Shown: positions 16,812 to 26,445, counted from the stretch's first letter. The stretch is 64,000 nucleotides of DNA from JANOZM01 sp031429355 (GCA_031429355.1 JANOZM010000016.1:248001-312000); one strand, 5' to 3'. Notes: generated by a model from the sequence alone, not told the origin. Program-made: numbers and translations.

Positions 16812-17576
16812 ATGTTTATCGCTATCGATACTTCAGGCGATTGGTGCTCGGTCGCGGTCGGTTCCGCTATTGACCAAACTTTAAATTCGCGCATCAACTT
16901 TGCTGCCGAAAAATTAGGGCAGGGGCATTCTCGTCGCGTTGTTGCCATGTTGGATGAATTGTTAGCGCAAGGTCAGCAGCAACTAAGCGATGTGCAAGCG
17001 ATTGTCTTTGCAAACGGCCCGGGCTCGTTTACGGGTTTGCGTATTGCCTGCGGAGTCGCGCAAGGCTTGGCCTTTGGACAAGACAAGCCCTTGGTGCAAA
17101 TTAGCACGCTCGAAGTACTGGCCCAGCGATTTGCCAACGATCGCCCCGTCTCGAACAAGAACGCTGCAACCTTGGTTTTGTTTGATGCCAGGATGGGCGA
17201 GTTATACGGGCAGGTCTTTTCTTCCGAATTAGTTGCTATTACCGAGCCATTTGTACTTAAACCTGAGCTTATTGGTGAGCAACTTACTAAGCTAAATATT
17301 GATCGGTTTTATGCCGTTGGCAACGCTTGGGCGTTAAGTTTAACCGCATTAAATTTATTAGCTAGCCGCGTCATTGAACTAGACTCCGCCGCATTTCCAA
17401 GGGCGGATTGGTTGTTAAAATTGGGCGAGCGGTATTTCGCGGAAGGAAAAACAGTTAGCGCGGCACAAGCAGCTCCGCTGTATGTGCGCGATAATGTGGC
17501 CTTAGATAGCCAAGAACAACGTTTGCTTCGTGAAAAAAACCAGCTTGCCCGCCAGTCAGAATCGGTTACTCCTTGA
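16812..17576 (+). CDS. tsaB: tRNA threonylcarbamoyladenosine biosynthesis protein TsaB
   Basis: A 254-residue ASKHA-fold protein: MFIAIDTSGDWCSVAV at the start, the conserved FANGPGSFTGLRIACGVAQGLAFG block (positions about 66-89), and FDARMGELYGQVF. TsaB is the dimer partner of TsaD in making the t6A modification at tRNA position 37. It heads a run with rimI and a uracil-DNA glycosylase gene, a common betaproteobacterial order. Length is normal for the family. Confidence 0.93.
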   Translation: MFIAIDTSGDWCSVAVGSAIDQTLNSRINFAAEKLGQGHSRRVVAMLDELLAQGQQQLSDVQAIVFANGPGSFTGLRIACGVAQGLAFGQDKPLVQISTLEVLAQRFANDRPVSNKNAATLVLFDARMGELYGQVFSSELVAITEPFVLKPELIGEQLTKLNIDRFYAVGNAWALSLTALNLLASRVIELDSAAFPRADWLLKLGERYFAEGKTVSAAQAAPLYVRDNVALDSQEQRLLREKNQLARQSESVTP

Positions 17577-17590
17577 TCCGAAAGGGTTTG

Positions 17591-18136
17591 ATGTTGCACA
17601 GTAGCGCGAGCGCAAATAGTCAACTCGAGTCGAGCCTTTTTATGCGTCCTATGACCCAAAAAGACTTGGGCTCAGTCATGATGGTGGAAACGGTAATTTA
17701 TCCTTTCCCATGGAGCGAAGCGAATTTTCGTGATTCGATTAAAGCGGGTTACGATGCTTGGATGCTGTTTGACGATTCGACGGCTGAAAGTAAAGGCAAA
17801 CCATTTGTGGGCTATTGCTTGTTAATGTGGTCAATGGACGAAATTCATATTTTAAATTTTTCAATTGATCTGAACCAGCAGCGACAGGGCTGGGGAAAGC
17901 GAATGATCAATTGGCTCGGTCGCGATGGGTATCAGCGTGGCGCTCGGGCGTTGTTACTTGAAGTTCGGCCGTCTAATGTGGCAGCGATTTGCCTCTATGA
18001 ACAGGCGGGTTTTGTTGAACTGGGTCGGCGTAAAAATTACTATCCCTCACACGCTGGCAGCAAAGAAGATGCAATTGTTATGCAAGCCAGTCTGCCCTTG
18101 CGCACAATTGAATCTTCATTGCAAGTTGTGGGCTAA
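17591..18136 (+). CDS. rimI: Ribosomal-protein-alanine N-acetyltransferase RimI
   Basis: A GNAT acetyltransferase of ~181 residues with VETVIYPFPWSEANFRDSI, the acetyl-CoA loop DLNQQRQGWGKRMINWL, LLEVRPSNVAAICLYEQAGF and the RRKNYYPS segment typical of RimI. It acetylates the N-terminus of ribosomal protein S18 (and possibly other targets). I chose the ATG at 17591 because AAAGGG precedes it; a TTG at 17573 overlapping the tsaB stop is in frame but has no ribosome site. It sits between tsaB and the glycosylase gene. Confidence 0.9.
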   Translation: MLHSSASANSQLESSLFMRPMTQKDLGSVMMVETVIYPFPWSEANFRDSIKAGYDAWMLFDDSTAESKGKPFVGYCLLMWSMDEIHILNFSIDLNQQRQGWGKRMINWLGRDGYQRGARALLLEVRPSNVAAICLYEQAGFVELGRRKNYYPSHAGSKEDAIVMQASLPLRTIESSLQVVG

Positions 18137-18141
18137 TTGAC

Positions 18142-18999
18142 ATGGGCTTTACTGAAGAACAACAACGCGCTTGGGCCATTTTGGATCTGGGTCCTTTGTA
18201 TGTCAGCCGGAGCGAGGCCAGCCAACTGGCTGCCGATGCACTAGCAATACCAACACAGATCTTGGAAGCGGTAGATACACCAGTAGCAACACCACCCGCT
18301 AAGCGCGCCACTGTAAATGATGCTGCGCCGGTTAACGCTAAGCGTAGTGAATTTAAAAATTCCGACGTTGCAACGCAAGAAGCTGCCGCAAGGCAGCCAA
18401 TTACTCCGCTCGAACTCAGCCCAACTTGGGACGGGCTACGAATTCAAGTTGCCGATTGCAAAGCCTGCAGCTTATGCACATCGCGCAAGCAAACTGTGTT
18501 TAGTGGTGGCAGGCTTGGCGCTAGCGTGTTGATTATCGGCGAAGCACCCGGCGAAGAAGAGGACCGCACCGGAGAGCCCTTTGTAGGGCAAGCTGGACAA
18601 TTGTTAACGCAGATGCTGCAGGCTATAGGGCTTGAACGCGAAACCGATACTCTAATTTTGAACTCGTTAAAGTGTCGTCCTCCCGCTAACCGTAACCCGT
18701 CGCCCGAAGAGATGGCGGCGTGCCGACCATTTTTAATTCAACAAATTGAGTTGGCGCGCCCTAAAGTTATTTTGTTAACGGGTAAATTTGCGTGTTTGGC
18801 TGTTTTGGGCTTAGAGCAACCCTTAGCAACTTCGCGCGAACAATCACATCAGTTTAAATTTGCCGATGGCACTGTAGTTCCCGTATTGGTCAGTTATCAC
18901 CCAGCGTATTACTTAAGGCGCTTAACTGAGAAGGCAAAAGGCTGGGCCGATTTGCTTAAACTACGCGCTTTGCTTAATGCGCCGACACCGCCGGGTTAA
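18142..18999 (+). CDS. Uracil-DNA glycosylase, family 4 type, with iron-sulfur cluster
   Basis: The C-terminal ~185 residues form the glycosylase: two Cys of the Fe-S cluster in DCKACSLCTSRKQTV, motif A GEAPGEEEDRTGEPFVGQAG, a Cys in LNSLKCRPPANRNP, another in EEMAACRPFL, and motif C SYHPAYYLRR. The first ~100 residues are variable and probably disordered, as in many betaproteobacterial versions. It removes uracil arising from cytosine deamination. It ends 4 bp inside the convergent lplT gene. Confidence 0.92.
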   Translation: MGFTEEQQRAWAILDLGPLYVSRSEASQLAADALAIPTQILEAVDTPVATPPAKRATVNDAAPVNAKRSEFKNSDVATQEAAARQPITPLELSPTWDGLRIQVADCKACSLCTSRKQTVFSGGRLGASVLIIGEAPGEEEDRTGEPFVGQAGQLLTQMLQAIGLERETDTLILNSLKCRPPANRNPSPEEMAACRPFLIQQIELARPKVILLTGKFACLAVLGLEQPLATSREQSHQFKFADGTVVPVLVSYHPAYYLRRLTEKAKGWADLLKLRALLNAPTPPG

Positions 19000-20267
19000 T
19001 GCGAATTATCGTTTCGCGCGATAGCTAACAATGCTTGAACGTCTTCGGGCGAATCGCGTAAGTTCTTTTTATGCCACTGCCCAATAATGTACATCGTCCC
19101 CGCTACCAGTAAGCCGAAAATTGTAATAGCGCCAAAAGCGGAAACACCAAATTTAATTAGGCTTGAATACATTAACCCAAGCCCTAAAATGCAGGCCTGC
19201 TCATTAAAATTCTGAACTGCAATCGAGCGTCCCGCACCCATTAAATTATGCCCGCGATGCTGTAGTAAGGCGTTCATTGGCACGACCAAGTAGCCGCCTA
19301 AACCGCCCAACACAATTAGAAATGGGACTGCGAGCCACAAGTTGCGCATAAAAATTAGGCCAATAATTAGCAGGCCCATAATGATGCCCAAGGTAATTAC
19401 CCCAGTGGCTTTATCTAGCTTAACGCGCGATGATGCAACAATGGCGCCAACAGCGGTTCCGATGGCTACTACCCCAGTTAAGTTGGTGGCTTGCGATGTT
19501 GTATAGCCAAGCGCTGCTGCAGCCCAAGCCAAAACGATGTAGCGTAAATTGCCGGCCACGCCCCAAAACAATGTGGTCGTGGCTAATGAAATTTGTCCTA
19601 GCTTATCGCGCCAGAGTTTTAAATTGTTCTGTTGAAACTCACTAATCAACGAGAAAAACTGTTTGGGTAGGGCTTGCAATGGTGCCGAAGTGCGTGGAAT
19701 AAAATAATTAAAAGCTGCAGCCAGGGCATAGACAAAGACCATAGATGCAATTGCAGCTTCAGCTGGCTCATTAATTAGGGCAAAAGGTGAAAGGTCTAGC
19801 AATGAGTTGCCTACGCGCGGTCCAATTAAAAAGCCACCAAGCAACACGCCTAATATAATTGATCCAATAGTTAAGCCTTCAATCCACCCGTTGGCTTTAA
19901 CCAATTGCGAGGCGGGAAGTAACTCGGTCAGGATGCCGTATTTTGCAGGCGAATAAGCTGCTGCACCAAGGCCCACAACTGCATAAGCAATTAATGGATG
20001 AACGTCGAACAACATCAATATGCAACCAACCACTTTAATTGCGTTGCTCACTAACATGACGTTTCCTTTTGGGAAGCGATCAGCGATAGCGCCGACAAAA
20101 GGAGCCAGAACAACATAAAAGAACGCAAAAGTTGGAATTAGCAACGCTTGTTGCCACTCTGGTGCGCGATCGTCTTTCAGTAATTGAAGTGCTGCGATGA
20201 ACAGTGCATTGTCCGCTAGCGACGAAAAAAACTGCGCTGCCATAATTGTATAAAAACCACGCTGCAT
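18996..20267 (-). CDS. lplT: Lysophospholipid transporter LplT (MFS)
   Basis: A 423-residue major-facilitator protein with about twelve hydrophobic helices. MQRGFYTIMAAQFFSSLADNALFIAALQLL at the N-terminus (residues 1-30), DRFPKGNVMLVSN and SPAKYGILTELLP are strongly LplT-like. LplT flips lysophospholipids across the inner membrane for re-acylation. In enterobacteria it is paired with aas; here no acyltransferase gene is adjacent. Divergent from alr with a 190-bp gap, and convergent with the glycosylase gene. Confidence 0.92.
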   Translation of the reverse strand: MQRGFYTIMAAQFFSSLADNALFIAALQLLKDDRAPEWQQALLIPTFAFFYVVLAPFVGAIADRFPKGNVMLVSNAIKVVGCILMLFDVHPLIAYAVVGLGAAAYSPAKYGILTELLPASQLVKANGWIEGLTIGSIILGVLLGGFLIGPRVGNSLLDLSPFALINEPAEAAIASMVFVYALAAAFNYFIPRTSAPLQALPKQFFSLISEFQQNNLKLWRDKLGQISLATTTLFWGVAGNLRYIVLAWAAAALGYTTSQATNLTGVVAIGTAVGAIVASSRVKLDKATGVITLGIIMGLLIIGLIFMRNLWLAVPFLIVLGGLGGYLVVPMNALLQHRGHNLMGAGRSIAVQNFNEQACILGLGLMYSSLIKFGVSAFGAITIFGLLVAGTMYIIGQWHKKNLRDSPEDVQALLAIARNDNSH

Positions 20268-20458
20268 TCGATCTCGATTCCAGTAATGCGTCTAAGCTTT
20301 TTTAAATATTTATTGTGTTTGTTGCATCGGTTTGCTGTTTATTCGATTTGCCGCATTGTTTGTAATTTGGCTATCTCGAATTCTGACAAGCTCGGCAGTG
20401 TGCCACGAACCCGTACAATGAGATGGGTAAAAACGCATATTAAAGGGCCGAAAGTCTC

Positions 20459-21604
20459 ATGAGCCGTCCGATTTATTGTCAAATCTCGATTGCCGCACTG
20501 CAACATAATTTACAAGTGGCCAAGCAAAAAGCGCGGCATCACAAAGTGTGGGCCGTCATTAAAGCAAATGCTTATGGGCATGGAACAGCTGCGGCGCTGC
20601 AAGGCTTTGCTATGGCCGATGGCTTAGCAATGTTAGATTTTTCTGATGCTGTTTTATGTCGGCAATTAGGCTGGTCCAAACCAATATTGATGTTAGAGGG
20701 TGCTTTTGCCCCAGCCGACGTCGAATTGGCGTTGGCGCAACAGTTTGAGCTTGTAGTGCACAGCCAATACCAATTGGAGTGGTTAAAACAGGCCATTTTG
20801 CAAAAGCGTGATGCTTCGAATCAAAGGCCTGTTGTGAACCTTAAAGTGAAAATAAATACAGGGATGAACCGGCTTGGGTTTGCCCTTGGTGAAGTAGCAA
20901 ATGTCTTGCAATCGATTCAAAGCGCGGGGTTAGCCAAAGAAGTGACTTTGGTGACTCATTTCGCCAACGCTGATATGAGCGAAGCGGACGGATTAGCGCA
21001 CCCAATGGTTGAACCAAACCAGCAACTACAAGCATTTATAAAAGTCGGCGGAAATTTAACGCAAGGCTCTATTACTAATTCGGCGGCGGTTTTAACTGAA
21101 ATTCAAGCCAAGCAAACCGCAGATGACCAAACTCAACCTTTGGGCTGGATGCGGCCCGGCGTCATGTTGTACGGTGCAACGCCTTTTGGGCACCGTAGTG
21201 CAGAGCAAGATGGCTTGCAACCAGCCATGGTGTTTGGTTCGCAAGTTATTGCAATTCAGCACTTAAAACAGGGCGATCAAGTTGGTTACGGGTCGCGCTT
21301 TACTGCGCCCAACCCGATGCGAATTGGTATTGTGGCTTGTGGTTATGCGGATGGTTATCCGCGCCATGCTGGCAGTGGAACGCCTATCGCAGTCGCTGGT
21401 CAACGTACGGTCACTGTAGGTCGTGTTTCTATGGACATGTTGGCTGTTGATTTAACGCACCTGCTCGAAACTAATGTGGGGTCCGCTGTCCAAATGTGGG
21501 GCGATATTGTGTCAGTAGATGAAGTTGCAAAAGCTGCCGATACCATCGGTTACGAATTACTTTGTGCGATTGCGCCTAGAGTGCGCCGCCTGATTGTTGG
21601 ATAA
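20459..21604 (+). CDS. alr: Alanine racemase
   Basis: A 381-residue fold-type III PLP enzyme. The PLP lysine is in VWAVIKANAYGHG near residue 34; KINTGMNRLGF, THFANAD, SITNSAAV and the catalytic tyrosine in DQVGYGSRF follow, and VSMDMLAVDLT closes the C-terminal domain. It interconverts L- and D-alanine for peptidoglycan. AAAGGG lies 11 bp before the ATG. radA follows at once, the usual Burkholderiales order lplT/alr-radA. Confidence 0.94.
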   Translation: MSRPIYCQISIAALQHNLQVAKQKARHHKVWAVIKANAYGHGTAAALQGFAMADGLAMLDFSDAVLCRQLGWSKPILMLEGAFAPADVELALAQQFELVVHSQYQLEWLKQAILQKRDASNQRPVVNLKVKINTGMNRLGFALGEVANVLQSIQSAGLAKEVTLVTHFANADMSEADGLAHPMVEPNQQLQAFIKVGGNLTQGSITNSAAVLTEIQAKQTADDQTQPLGWMRPGVMLYGATPFGHRSAEQDGLQPAMVFGSQVIAIQHLKQGDQVGYGSRFTAPNPMRIGIVACGYADGYPRHAGSGTPIAVAGQRTVTVGRVSMDMLAVDLTHLLETNVGSAVQMWGDIVSVDEVAKAADTIGYELLCAIAPRVRRLIVG

Positions 21605-21617
21605 AACGAAAGTAGCA

Positions 21618-22976
21618 ATGGTTAAGGTAAAAACGCAGTATGTTTGTTCGTCGTGTGCTGGTGTTAGTGCAAAATGGTTAGGGCAATGCCCGAGCTGTAA
21701 CGCTTGGAATACGCTTCAAGAAACCATAGCGGCGCCCGCAACAAATGCTCGTTTTCAGGCATTAGCGCCGTCCAGTCAATCGTTAATGCTCAAGGATATT
21801 CAAGCGGCCGATGCACCGCGCATTAGCTCGGGTGAAGACGAGTTTGACCGAGTATTGGGCGGTGGTTTAGTACCGGGCGCAGTCGTTCTACTGGGTGGCG
21901 ATCCGGGTATCGGTAAATCAACCTTGCTCTTGCAAGTTCTGGCTGGACTCAGTCGAAATCACCCAGTGTTGTATGTCACTGGTGAAGAGTCCGCAGCGCA
22001 AGTTGCCTTACGAGCACGACGGCTTGGCGTTGAAAACGTCACCATGCCAATCTTGGCCGAAATTCAGCTTGAAAGTATTGTGGCTGCAGTTGAAACCAAT
22101 CGGCCGGCGGTCGTTGTTATCGATTCGATTCAAACCGTTTACACCGATGCTTTGCAATCGGCACCGGGTTCCGTAGCCCAAGTACGCGAGTGCGCAGCGC
22201 AGCTTACGCGTATGGCAAAACGGGCAGGGTGCTCACTATTAATTGTGGGTCATGTAACCAAAGAAGGCACCCTAGCCGGCCCGCGGGTTTTAGAGCACAT
22301 CGTGGATACCGTTTTGTATTTTGAAGGCGATTTGCATTCAAGTTACCGTTTAATTCGTGCTTTTAAAAATCGCTTTGGGGCGGTCAACGAATTAGGTGTC
22401 TTTGGCATGACCGATAAAGGTTTGCGCGGTGTTAGTAACCCCTCGGCATTATTTTTATCGCAGCAAGCCGAACCTGTCGCTGGTGCTTGCGTGCTAGCAA
22501 CGCAAGAAGGCAGCCGACCATTGCTTGTGGAAATTCAGGCTTTAGTCGATACCTCACATAGTCCTAACCCGAGACGTTTATCGGTTGGTTTAGACACCAC
22601 GCGTTTGGCCATGTTGTTGGCTGTTTTACATCGGCACGGTGGTGTTTCTACCTTCGATCAAGATGTGTTTGTTAATGCAGTCGGTGGCGTACGAATTACC
22701 GAACCGGCGGCCGATTTGGCGGTACTGTTAGCAATGGTTTCTTCGGTACGTAACAAAGCCTTACCAAAAGGGTTTTGCGCATTTGGAGAGGTCGGTTTAA
22801 CGGGCGAAATTCGACCGAGCCCAAGAGGGCAAGATCGTTTAAAAGAAGCCGCCAAATTGGGCTTTTCGATTGCTATTATTCCGCAAGCCAACGCACCTAA
22901 AAAGGCCCCCGAAGGAATGAAAGTTATTGCGGTTCAGCGTTTAGACCAAGCGCTTACGGCTTTGCGCGATTTGTAA
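21618..22976 (+). CDS. radA: DNA repair protein RadA
   Basis: A 452-residue protein: the C4 zinc finger CSSCAGVSAKWLGQCPSC at the start, Walker A GGDPGIGKSTLLLQVL, Walker B VVVIDSIQTVYTD, the RadA signature FKNRFGAVNELGVF, and a Lon-protease-like C-terminal domain (FCAFGEVGLTGEIRPSP). RadA promotes branch migration in recombination. The ATG at 21618 gives MVKVKTQYVCSSC; a TTG at 21594 that overlaps the alr stop is less likely. Convergent with hpnE. Confidence 0.94.
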   Translation: MVKVKTQYVCSSCAGVSAKWLGQCPSCNAWNTLQETIAAPATNARFQALAPSSQSLMLKDIQAADAPRISSGEDEFDRVLGGGLVPGAVVLLGGDPGIGKSTLLLQVLAGLSRNHPVLYVTGEESAAQVALRARRLGVENVTMPILAEIQLESIVAAVETNRPAVVVIDSIQTVYTDALQSAPGSVAQVRECAAQLTRMAKRAGCSLLIVGHVTKEGTLAGPRVLEHIVDTVLYFEGDLHSSYRLIRAFKNRFGAVNELGVFGMTDKGLRGVSNPSALFLSQQAEPVAGACVLATQEGSRPLLVEIQALVDTSHSPNPRRLSVGLDTTRLAMLLAVLHRHGGVSTFDQDVFVNAVGGVRITEPAADLAVLLAMVSSVRNKALPKGFCAFGEVGLTGEIRPSPRGQDRLKEAAKLGFSIAIIPQANAPKKAPEGMKVIAVQRLDQALTALRDL

Positions 22977-23004
22977 CTCCGATTTCAAAAGCTTTAATAT
23001 TCTT

Positions 23005-24390
23005 TTACAAGCGACGAGCCGCAGCTAAACCGCTGCGAATTGCTGTTTCTAAAGTTGCCGGATATTCGCTTTGATAGATATCGCCGCATAATTGAATCGA
23101 TGGCTCGGAACACACTGCGGCAGGGCGTTTTAAGCCAACGGTGCACGCAAAGGTTGCTCGTTTTTCGGTAATAGCCCAGACGCTATCGGCCAAAATCCAA
23201 CCGACTTCGCGGGCTACTTGCTGATTAACGGATTGCGCCAAGTCTTGACGATCTAATTGCTCATGCGCGCCCGGACCACTAATAACAACCGAAGCCAAGC
23301 GACCACCACCAGGAGTAGGCCCAAGATCAAATAACCATTGCCCAAATGCATCGGGTTCTAAGCTGCTAACAGTACTACTTGATGAAGCTTGATCGGCCAG
23401 CATTAACGGTCGCTGTTTTTGGTTTGGTCCCGCTCGGCGCCAATACAAATACACAGTAACAATGGGTAAAGAATCGATTTGGTCTGCAACGGGAGTAGCA
23501 ATGCCCGCTGTGTTTAACAATTCGCAAGTGATAGCCCAAGGGGTTGCCAAAACAACAGCATCGCAAACAATTGCTGCTTTGCCGCGCGCCTGAATTTGCC
23601 ATTGTTCAGTAGCCGCTAGCGTTGTTTTTTGTAAGTTACTAACGCTAAAACTTTTGTGAATTTGGTGCGAAAAAGTGTTTGCTGTTTTTAACAAATGTTG
23701 TTCGATTGCGTCTGGAATAACTTCGCCTAAACTAACATTCGCCACCAAAAAATCACTAGCCGATTGCGCCGCCCCAAGTGTGTCGCGCATAACAGCCGCA
23801 AACACCTTAGCACTTGCTTGATCGGGTGGGGTATTAAGTGCCGACAGGCACAACGGCCGCCATAAAATACTAACCAAATGTTTGGGCTGAAAACACGTTT
23901 TAAGAAGCTGGCTAACGCTAATGTCTGGTTCGTTTACAAGCCAAGAGCGCATTTTTAAATAGCCCAACAAATAAACTAAAGCCCATCGATCTTTAAAGTG
24001 TAGCCCCTTCGCCATAAACCAAGCGCGTGCCAAATGCAAAGGTGCAGGCCAGTTGTTGGCTTGCATAGAAAAACCTTGGCTATGTTGCAAAAACACAGGA
24101 AATCGATCGAAGCGTTTAGTGAGCAAAGGATCTGAAGGGGCCAGTGCGTGCAATAAATTAAGGGTTTCGCTATAAGCACCCATTAACAAATGCTGCCCGT
24201 TATCGACCTGTAATGCTTCATCGCCAGGTAAGGGATTGTCGGGTTTAAACGTTGCGCTACGCGCACGCCCACCTAACAAAGGGGACTGCTCTAGCAAAGT
24301 GATTTGGCAATTGCGTTTGCTTAACTCGTGCGCCGCTGCAAGACCTGCCCAGCCAGCACCAATTACCGCGACGTGCTTAGGTTTAGTCAC
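23005..24390 (-). CDS. hpnE: Hydroxysqualene dehydroxylase HpnE
   Basis: A 461-residue FAD amine-oxidase-fold protein: VAVIGAGWAGLAAAHELSKR at the N-terminus, LLEQSPLLGGRARS as FAD linker, and LCGDIYQSEYPATLETAIRSG at the C-terminus. Following hpnC and hpnD in one operon it fits HpnE, which reduces hydroxysqualene to squalene. HpnC, D and E together convert farnesyl diphosphate to squalene. No squalene-hopene cyclase lies in the window, so hopanoid production is likely but not shown. Confidence 0.9.
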   Translation of the reverse strand: MTKPKHVAVIGAGWAGLAAAHELSKRNCQITLLEQSPLLGGRARSATFKPDNPLPGDEALQVDNGQHLLMGAYSETLNLLHALAPSDPLLTKRFDRFPVFLQHSQGFSMQANNWPAPLHLARAWFMAKGLHFKDRWALVYLLGYLKMRSWLVNEPDISVSQLLKTCFQPKHLVSILWRPLCLSALNTPPDQASAKVFAAVMRDTLGAAQSASDFLVANVSLGEVIPDAIEQHLLKTANTFSHQIHKSFSVSNLQKTTLAATEQWQIQARGKAAIVCDAVVLATPWAITCELLNTAGIATPVADQIDSLPIVTVYLYWRRAGPNQKQRPLMLADQASSSSTVSSLEPDAFGQWLFDLGPTPGGGRLASVVISGPGAHEQLDRQDLAQSVNQQVAREVGWILADSVWAITEKRATFACTVGLKRPAAVCSEPSIQLCGDIYQSEYPATLETAIRSGLAAARRL

Positions 24391-24436
24391 GCTTGTCCAC
24401 TTACTTTAAATCGATTCATCTTGGTAATGGTTACTT

Positions 24437-25285
24437 TTAAACTGGCGCTGGTTTGCTAGTAATCCACGTGCGCCAAGCGACCCACAATTTTCGCAATGGG
24501 GTTAGCGAAGTACGTTCGTTTAATACTTTGTAGCCATTGCGTTCAATTTCGCGAAGTAGGTCCGAATAAATCGAAGCCATAATTAAACCGGCTCGCTGTG
24601 CCTTGCGGTCCGCTTTAGGCAACAGGCTGTAGGCTTTGCGATAGTGTTCACGCGCGCGTTCGGTCTGAAATTTCATCAGGGCTTCAAACTCGGCCCCGCC
24701 TTTGTATTGCAAAATTTGTTGCACGGGCACGTTAAATTTCTGTAGATCTTCGATGGGTAAATACACCCGACCTTTGCGAGCGTCTTCACCCACATCACGA
24801 ATAATATTTGTTAGCTGCAGCGCTAGGCCAAGTTGCTCGGCATAGGCTAGGGTGTCTTGATGGGTTCGGCCAAAAATTTCAGCGGCCATCAAGCCCACAA
24901 CGCTGGCTACACGGTAACAGTACAAACGTAGGCCTTTAAAATCTAAATACCGGGTTTGCTCTAAATCCATCTGCATACCGTCAATAATTTCGCTTAAGCG
25001 TTCGGCAGTCACGCCATAGCTTTGTTGGTATGGGGCCATTGCTTTAGTAACCGGGTGCGTAGGTTCGCCAGCTTTCATTTTGGCTACTTCTTGCCGCCAC
25101 CAAGCGAGCTTGGTCGCCGCAATAGTTGGGTCGGTGCATTCATCAACTACATCGTCCACCTCACGACAAAATGCGTATAGCGCCGTAATTGCTTTACGTC
25201 GCTCTGTGGGTAAAAATAAAAAGCTGTAGTAAAAGCTAGATCCGCTTTTGGCTGCTTTTTCTTGGCAATATTGTTCGGGGGTCAT
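24437..25285 (-). CDS. hpnD: Presqualene diphosphate synthase HpnD
   Basis: A 282-residue squalene/phytoene-synthase-fold enzyme. The first Asp-rich motif is FCREVDDVVDE near residues 39-49, and the second is LTNIIRDVGEDARKGRVYLP. The QYCQEKAAKSGSSFYYSFLFLP start is characteristic of HpnD. It joins two farnesyl diphosphates into presqualene diphosphate. It lies 19 bp after hpnC and 46 bp before hpnE on the same strand. Confidence 0.92.
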   Translation of the reverse strand: MTPEQYCQEKAAKSGSSFYYSFLFLPTERRKAITALYAFCREVDDVVDECTDPTIAATKLAWWRQEVAKMKAGEPTHPVTKAMAPYQQSYGVTAERLSEIIDGMQMDLEQTRYLDFKGLRLYCYRVASVVGLMAAEIFGRTHQDTLAYAEQLGLALQLTNIIRDVGEDARKGRVYLPIEDLQKFNVPVQQILQYKGGAEFEALMKFQTERAREHYRKAYSLLPKADRKAQRAGLIMASIYSDLLREIERNGYKVLNERTSLTPLRKLWVAWRTWITSKPAPV

Positions 25286-25304
25286 GCGTTGTAATTATTG
25301 TGCG

Positions 25305-26144
25305 TCAGAACCGCGAGGCTATCACGGCCCCAGCAATCGCTAACCAATCTGTTGTCTTTAGTGTGGGACGGCCCGCAAAACCGGCGTATTGTTGTTTGGC
25401 CAAGTGCTGCAATATTCGTTGGCCTCCTGCCACAGTCGCCGTAATTTCCATACCCATGCGCCCCGGTAATTCGGGAAGTAGCTGTTTGCCTTGCTCTAGC
25501 AATTGGTCGGCGCGGCGGTGCTGCAATTGTAAGACCGCTTCTAATTTAGCCGACGGTTGGCGCGATTTGCTCGCTAAAGCTATTTCGTCCTCGCTACAGC
25601 CATAAGCAGCTAGTTCGTCTTGCGGAATGTATAAACGGCCAATAGCCCAATCGTGCCGAATATCTTGTAAAAAGTTGGCCAGTTGTAGGCCGGTGCAAAC
25701 TTGGTCAGATAGCGCTGCGCGCTCGGGTGAAAATTTGTTAAACAAATGCAGCATCAAACGACCCACAGGGTCGGCCGAATGCTGGCAATAAAACTGCAGT
25801 TCGTTCCAATTGAGGTAGCGCTTTTTGGTGCAATCCATCTCGAAAGCGGTTAACAAATCAGAAAATAGCTGTAGCGGAAGCTGATGTTTGTGAATATGTT
25901 CAGCCAGTGTTGCAAAGTTTTTGTGCACTGGAGTTTCGCCGTTGCCAATTAATGCCAACTGTTGACGGTACACTCCTAACGAGGCTAAGCGAGCACTTGG
26001 CAGCGCTTTGCCCTCGTCGGCAATGTCGTCAGCACTACGCGCGAACCAGTAAATACTGGCGATAGCAGGGCGCAGGCGCGCCGGAACCAGCACTGAAGCG
26101 ACTGGAAAATTTTCGTAATGGTCGACACCGTTTCTTAAGCCCAT
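25305..26144 (-). CDS. hpnC: Hydroxysqualene synthase HpnC
   Basis: A 279-residue squalene/phytoene-synthase-fold enzyme, starting with GVDHYENFPVASVLVPARLR (residues 6-25), the hallmark of HpnC. Asp-rich motifs are ARSADDIADEG and ANFLQDIRHDWAIGRLYIP. It converts presqualene diphosphate to hydroxysqualene. It is the first gene of the hpnCDE operon; the start codon is only 75 bp from tRNA-Leu, which is on the other strand, so promoters of the two face away from each other in this small gap. Confidence 0.92.
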   Translation of the reverse strand: MGLRNGVDHYENFPVASVLVPARLRPAIASIYWFARSADDIADEGKALPSARLASLGVYRQQLALIGNGETPVHKNFATLAEHIHKHQLPLQLFSDLLTAFEMDCTKKRYLNWNELQFYCQHSADPVGRLMLHLFNKFSPERAALSDQVCTGLQLANFLQDIRHDWAIGRLYIPQDELAAYGCSEDEIALASKSRQPSAKLEAVLQLQHRRADQLLEQGKQLLPELPGRMGMEITATVAGGQRILQHLAKQQYAGFAGRPTLKTTDWLAIAGAVIASRF

Positions 26145-26145
26145 G

Positions 26146-26209
26146 CGCTATTTTAGGGGTGCGCCAACCCTACGCGGCGGACTAGGCGTCGCGATGCGCT
26201 AAAATAGCG
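26146..26209. repeat. Inverted repeat in the hpnC/tRNA-Leu divergent gap
   Basis: CGCTATTTTAG (26146-26156) and CTAAAATAGCG (26199-26209) are perfect 11-bp inverted copies separated by 42 bp. The right arm contains TAAAAT, placed where a tRNA-Leu minus-10 box could be, and by symmetry the left arm offers the same hexamer towards hpnC. They may be paired promoter elements rather than a hairpin. Confidence 0.6.
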
Positions 26210-26219
26210 GGTTGTTCCT

Positions 26220-26304
26220 GCGAAGGTGGCGAAATTGGTAGACGCACCAGGTTTAGGTCCTGACGCCGAAAGGTGTAGGGGTTCGAGTCCCCTTCTTCGC
26301 ACCA
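26220..26304 (+). tRNA. tRNA-Leu (anticodon UAG)
   Basis: The 7-bp acceptor stem is GCGAAGG with TCTTCGC (one G-U), the D-arm region is GGCGAAATTGGTAGACGC, and the anticodon loop is TTTAGGT with UAG at positions 34-36. It has a class II variable arm as expected for tRNA-Leu and a T-arm GGGGTTCGAGTCCCC. CCA is encoded (26302-26304). Confidence 0.97.
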
Positions 26305-26325
26305 TTGTTTTACCGACCGAGTAGT

Positions 26326-26347
26326 AAATACCTAAGAAATACCTAAG
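26326..26347. repeat. Two tandem 11-bp units after tRNA-Leu
   Basis: AAATACCTAAG is repeated perfectly twice, 22 bp downstream of the tRNA. Confidence 0.9.
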
Positions 26348-26445
26348 TTGTACCAAAGCTTTTTCTACCAAAAAAGATCTGTTTTTATCAACCTTGCAGT
26401 TTTTGAATTAAACCTTTACTGCTCCAAACCACAGCACCAAACACC

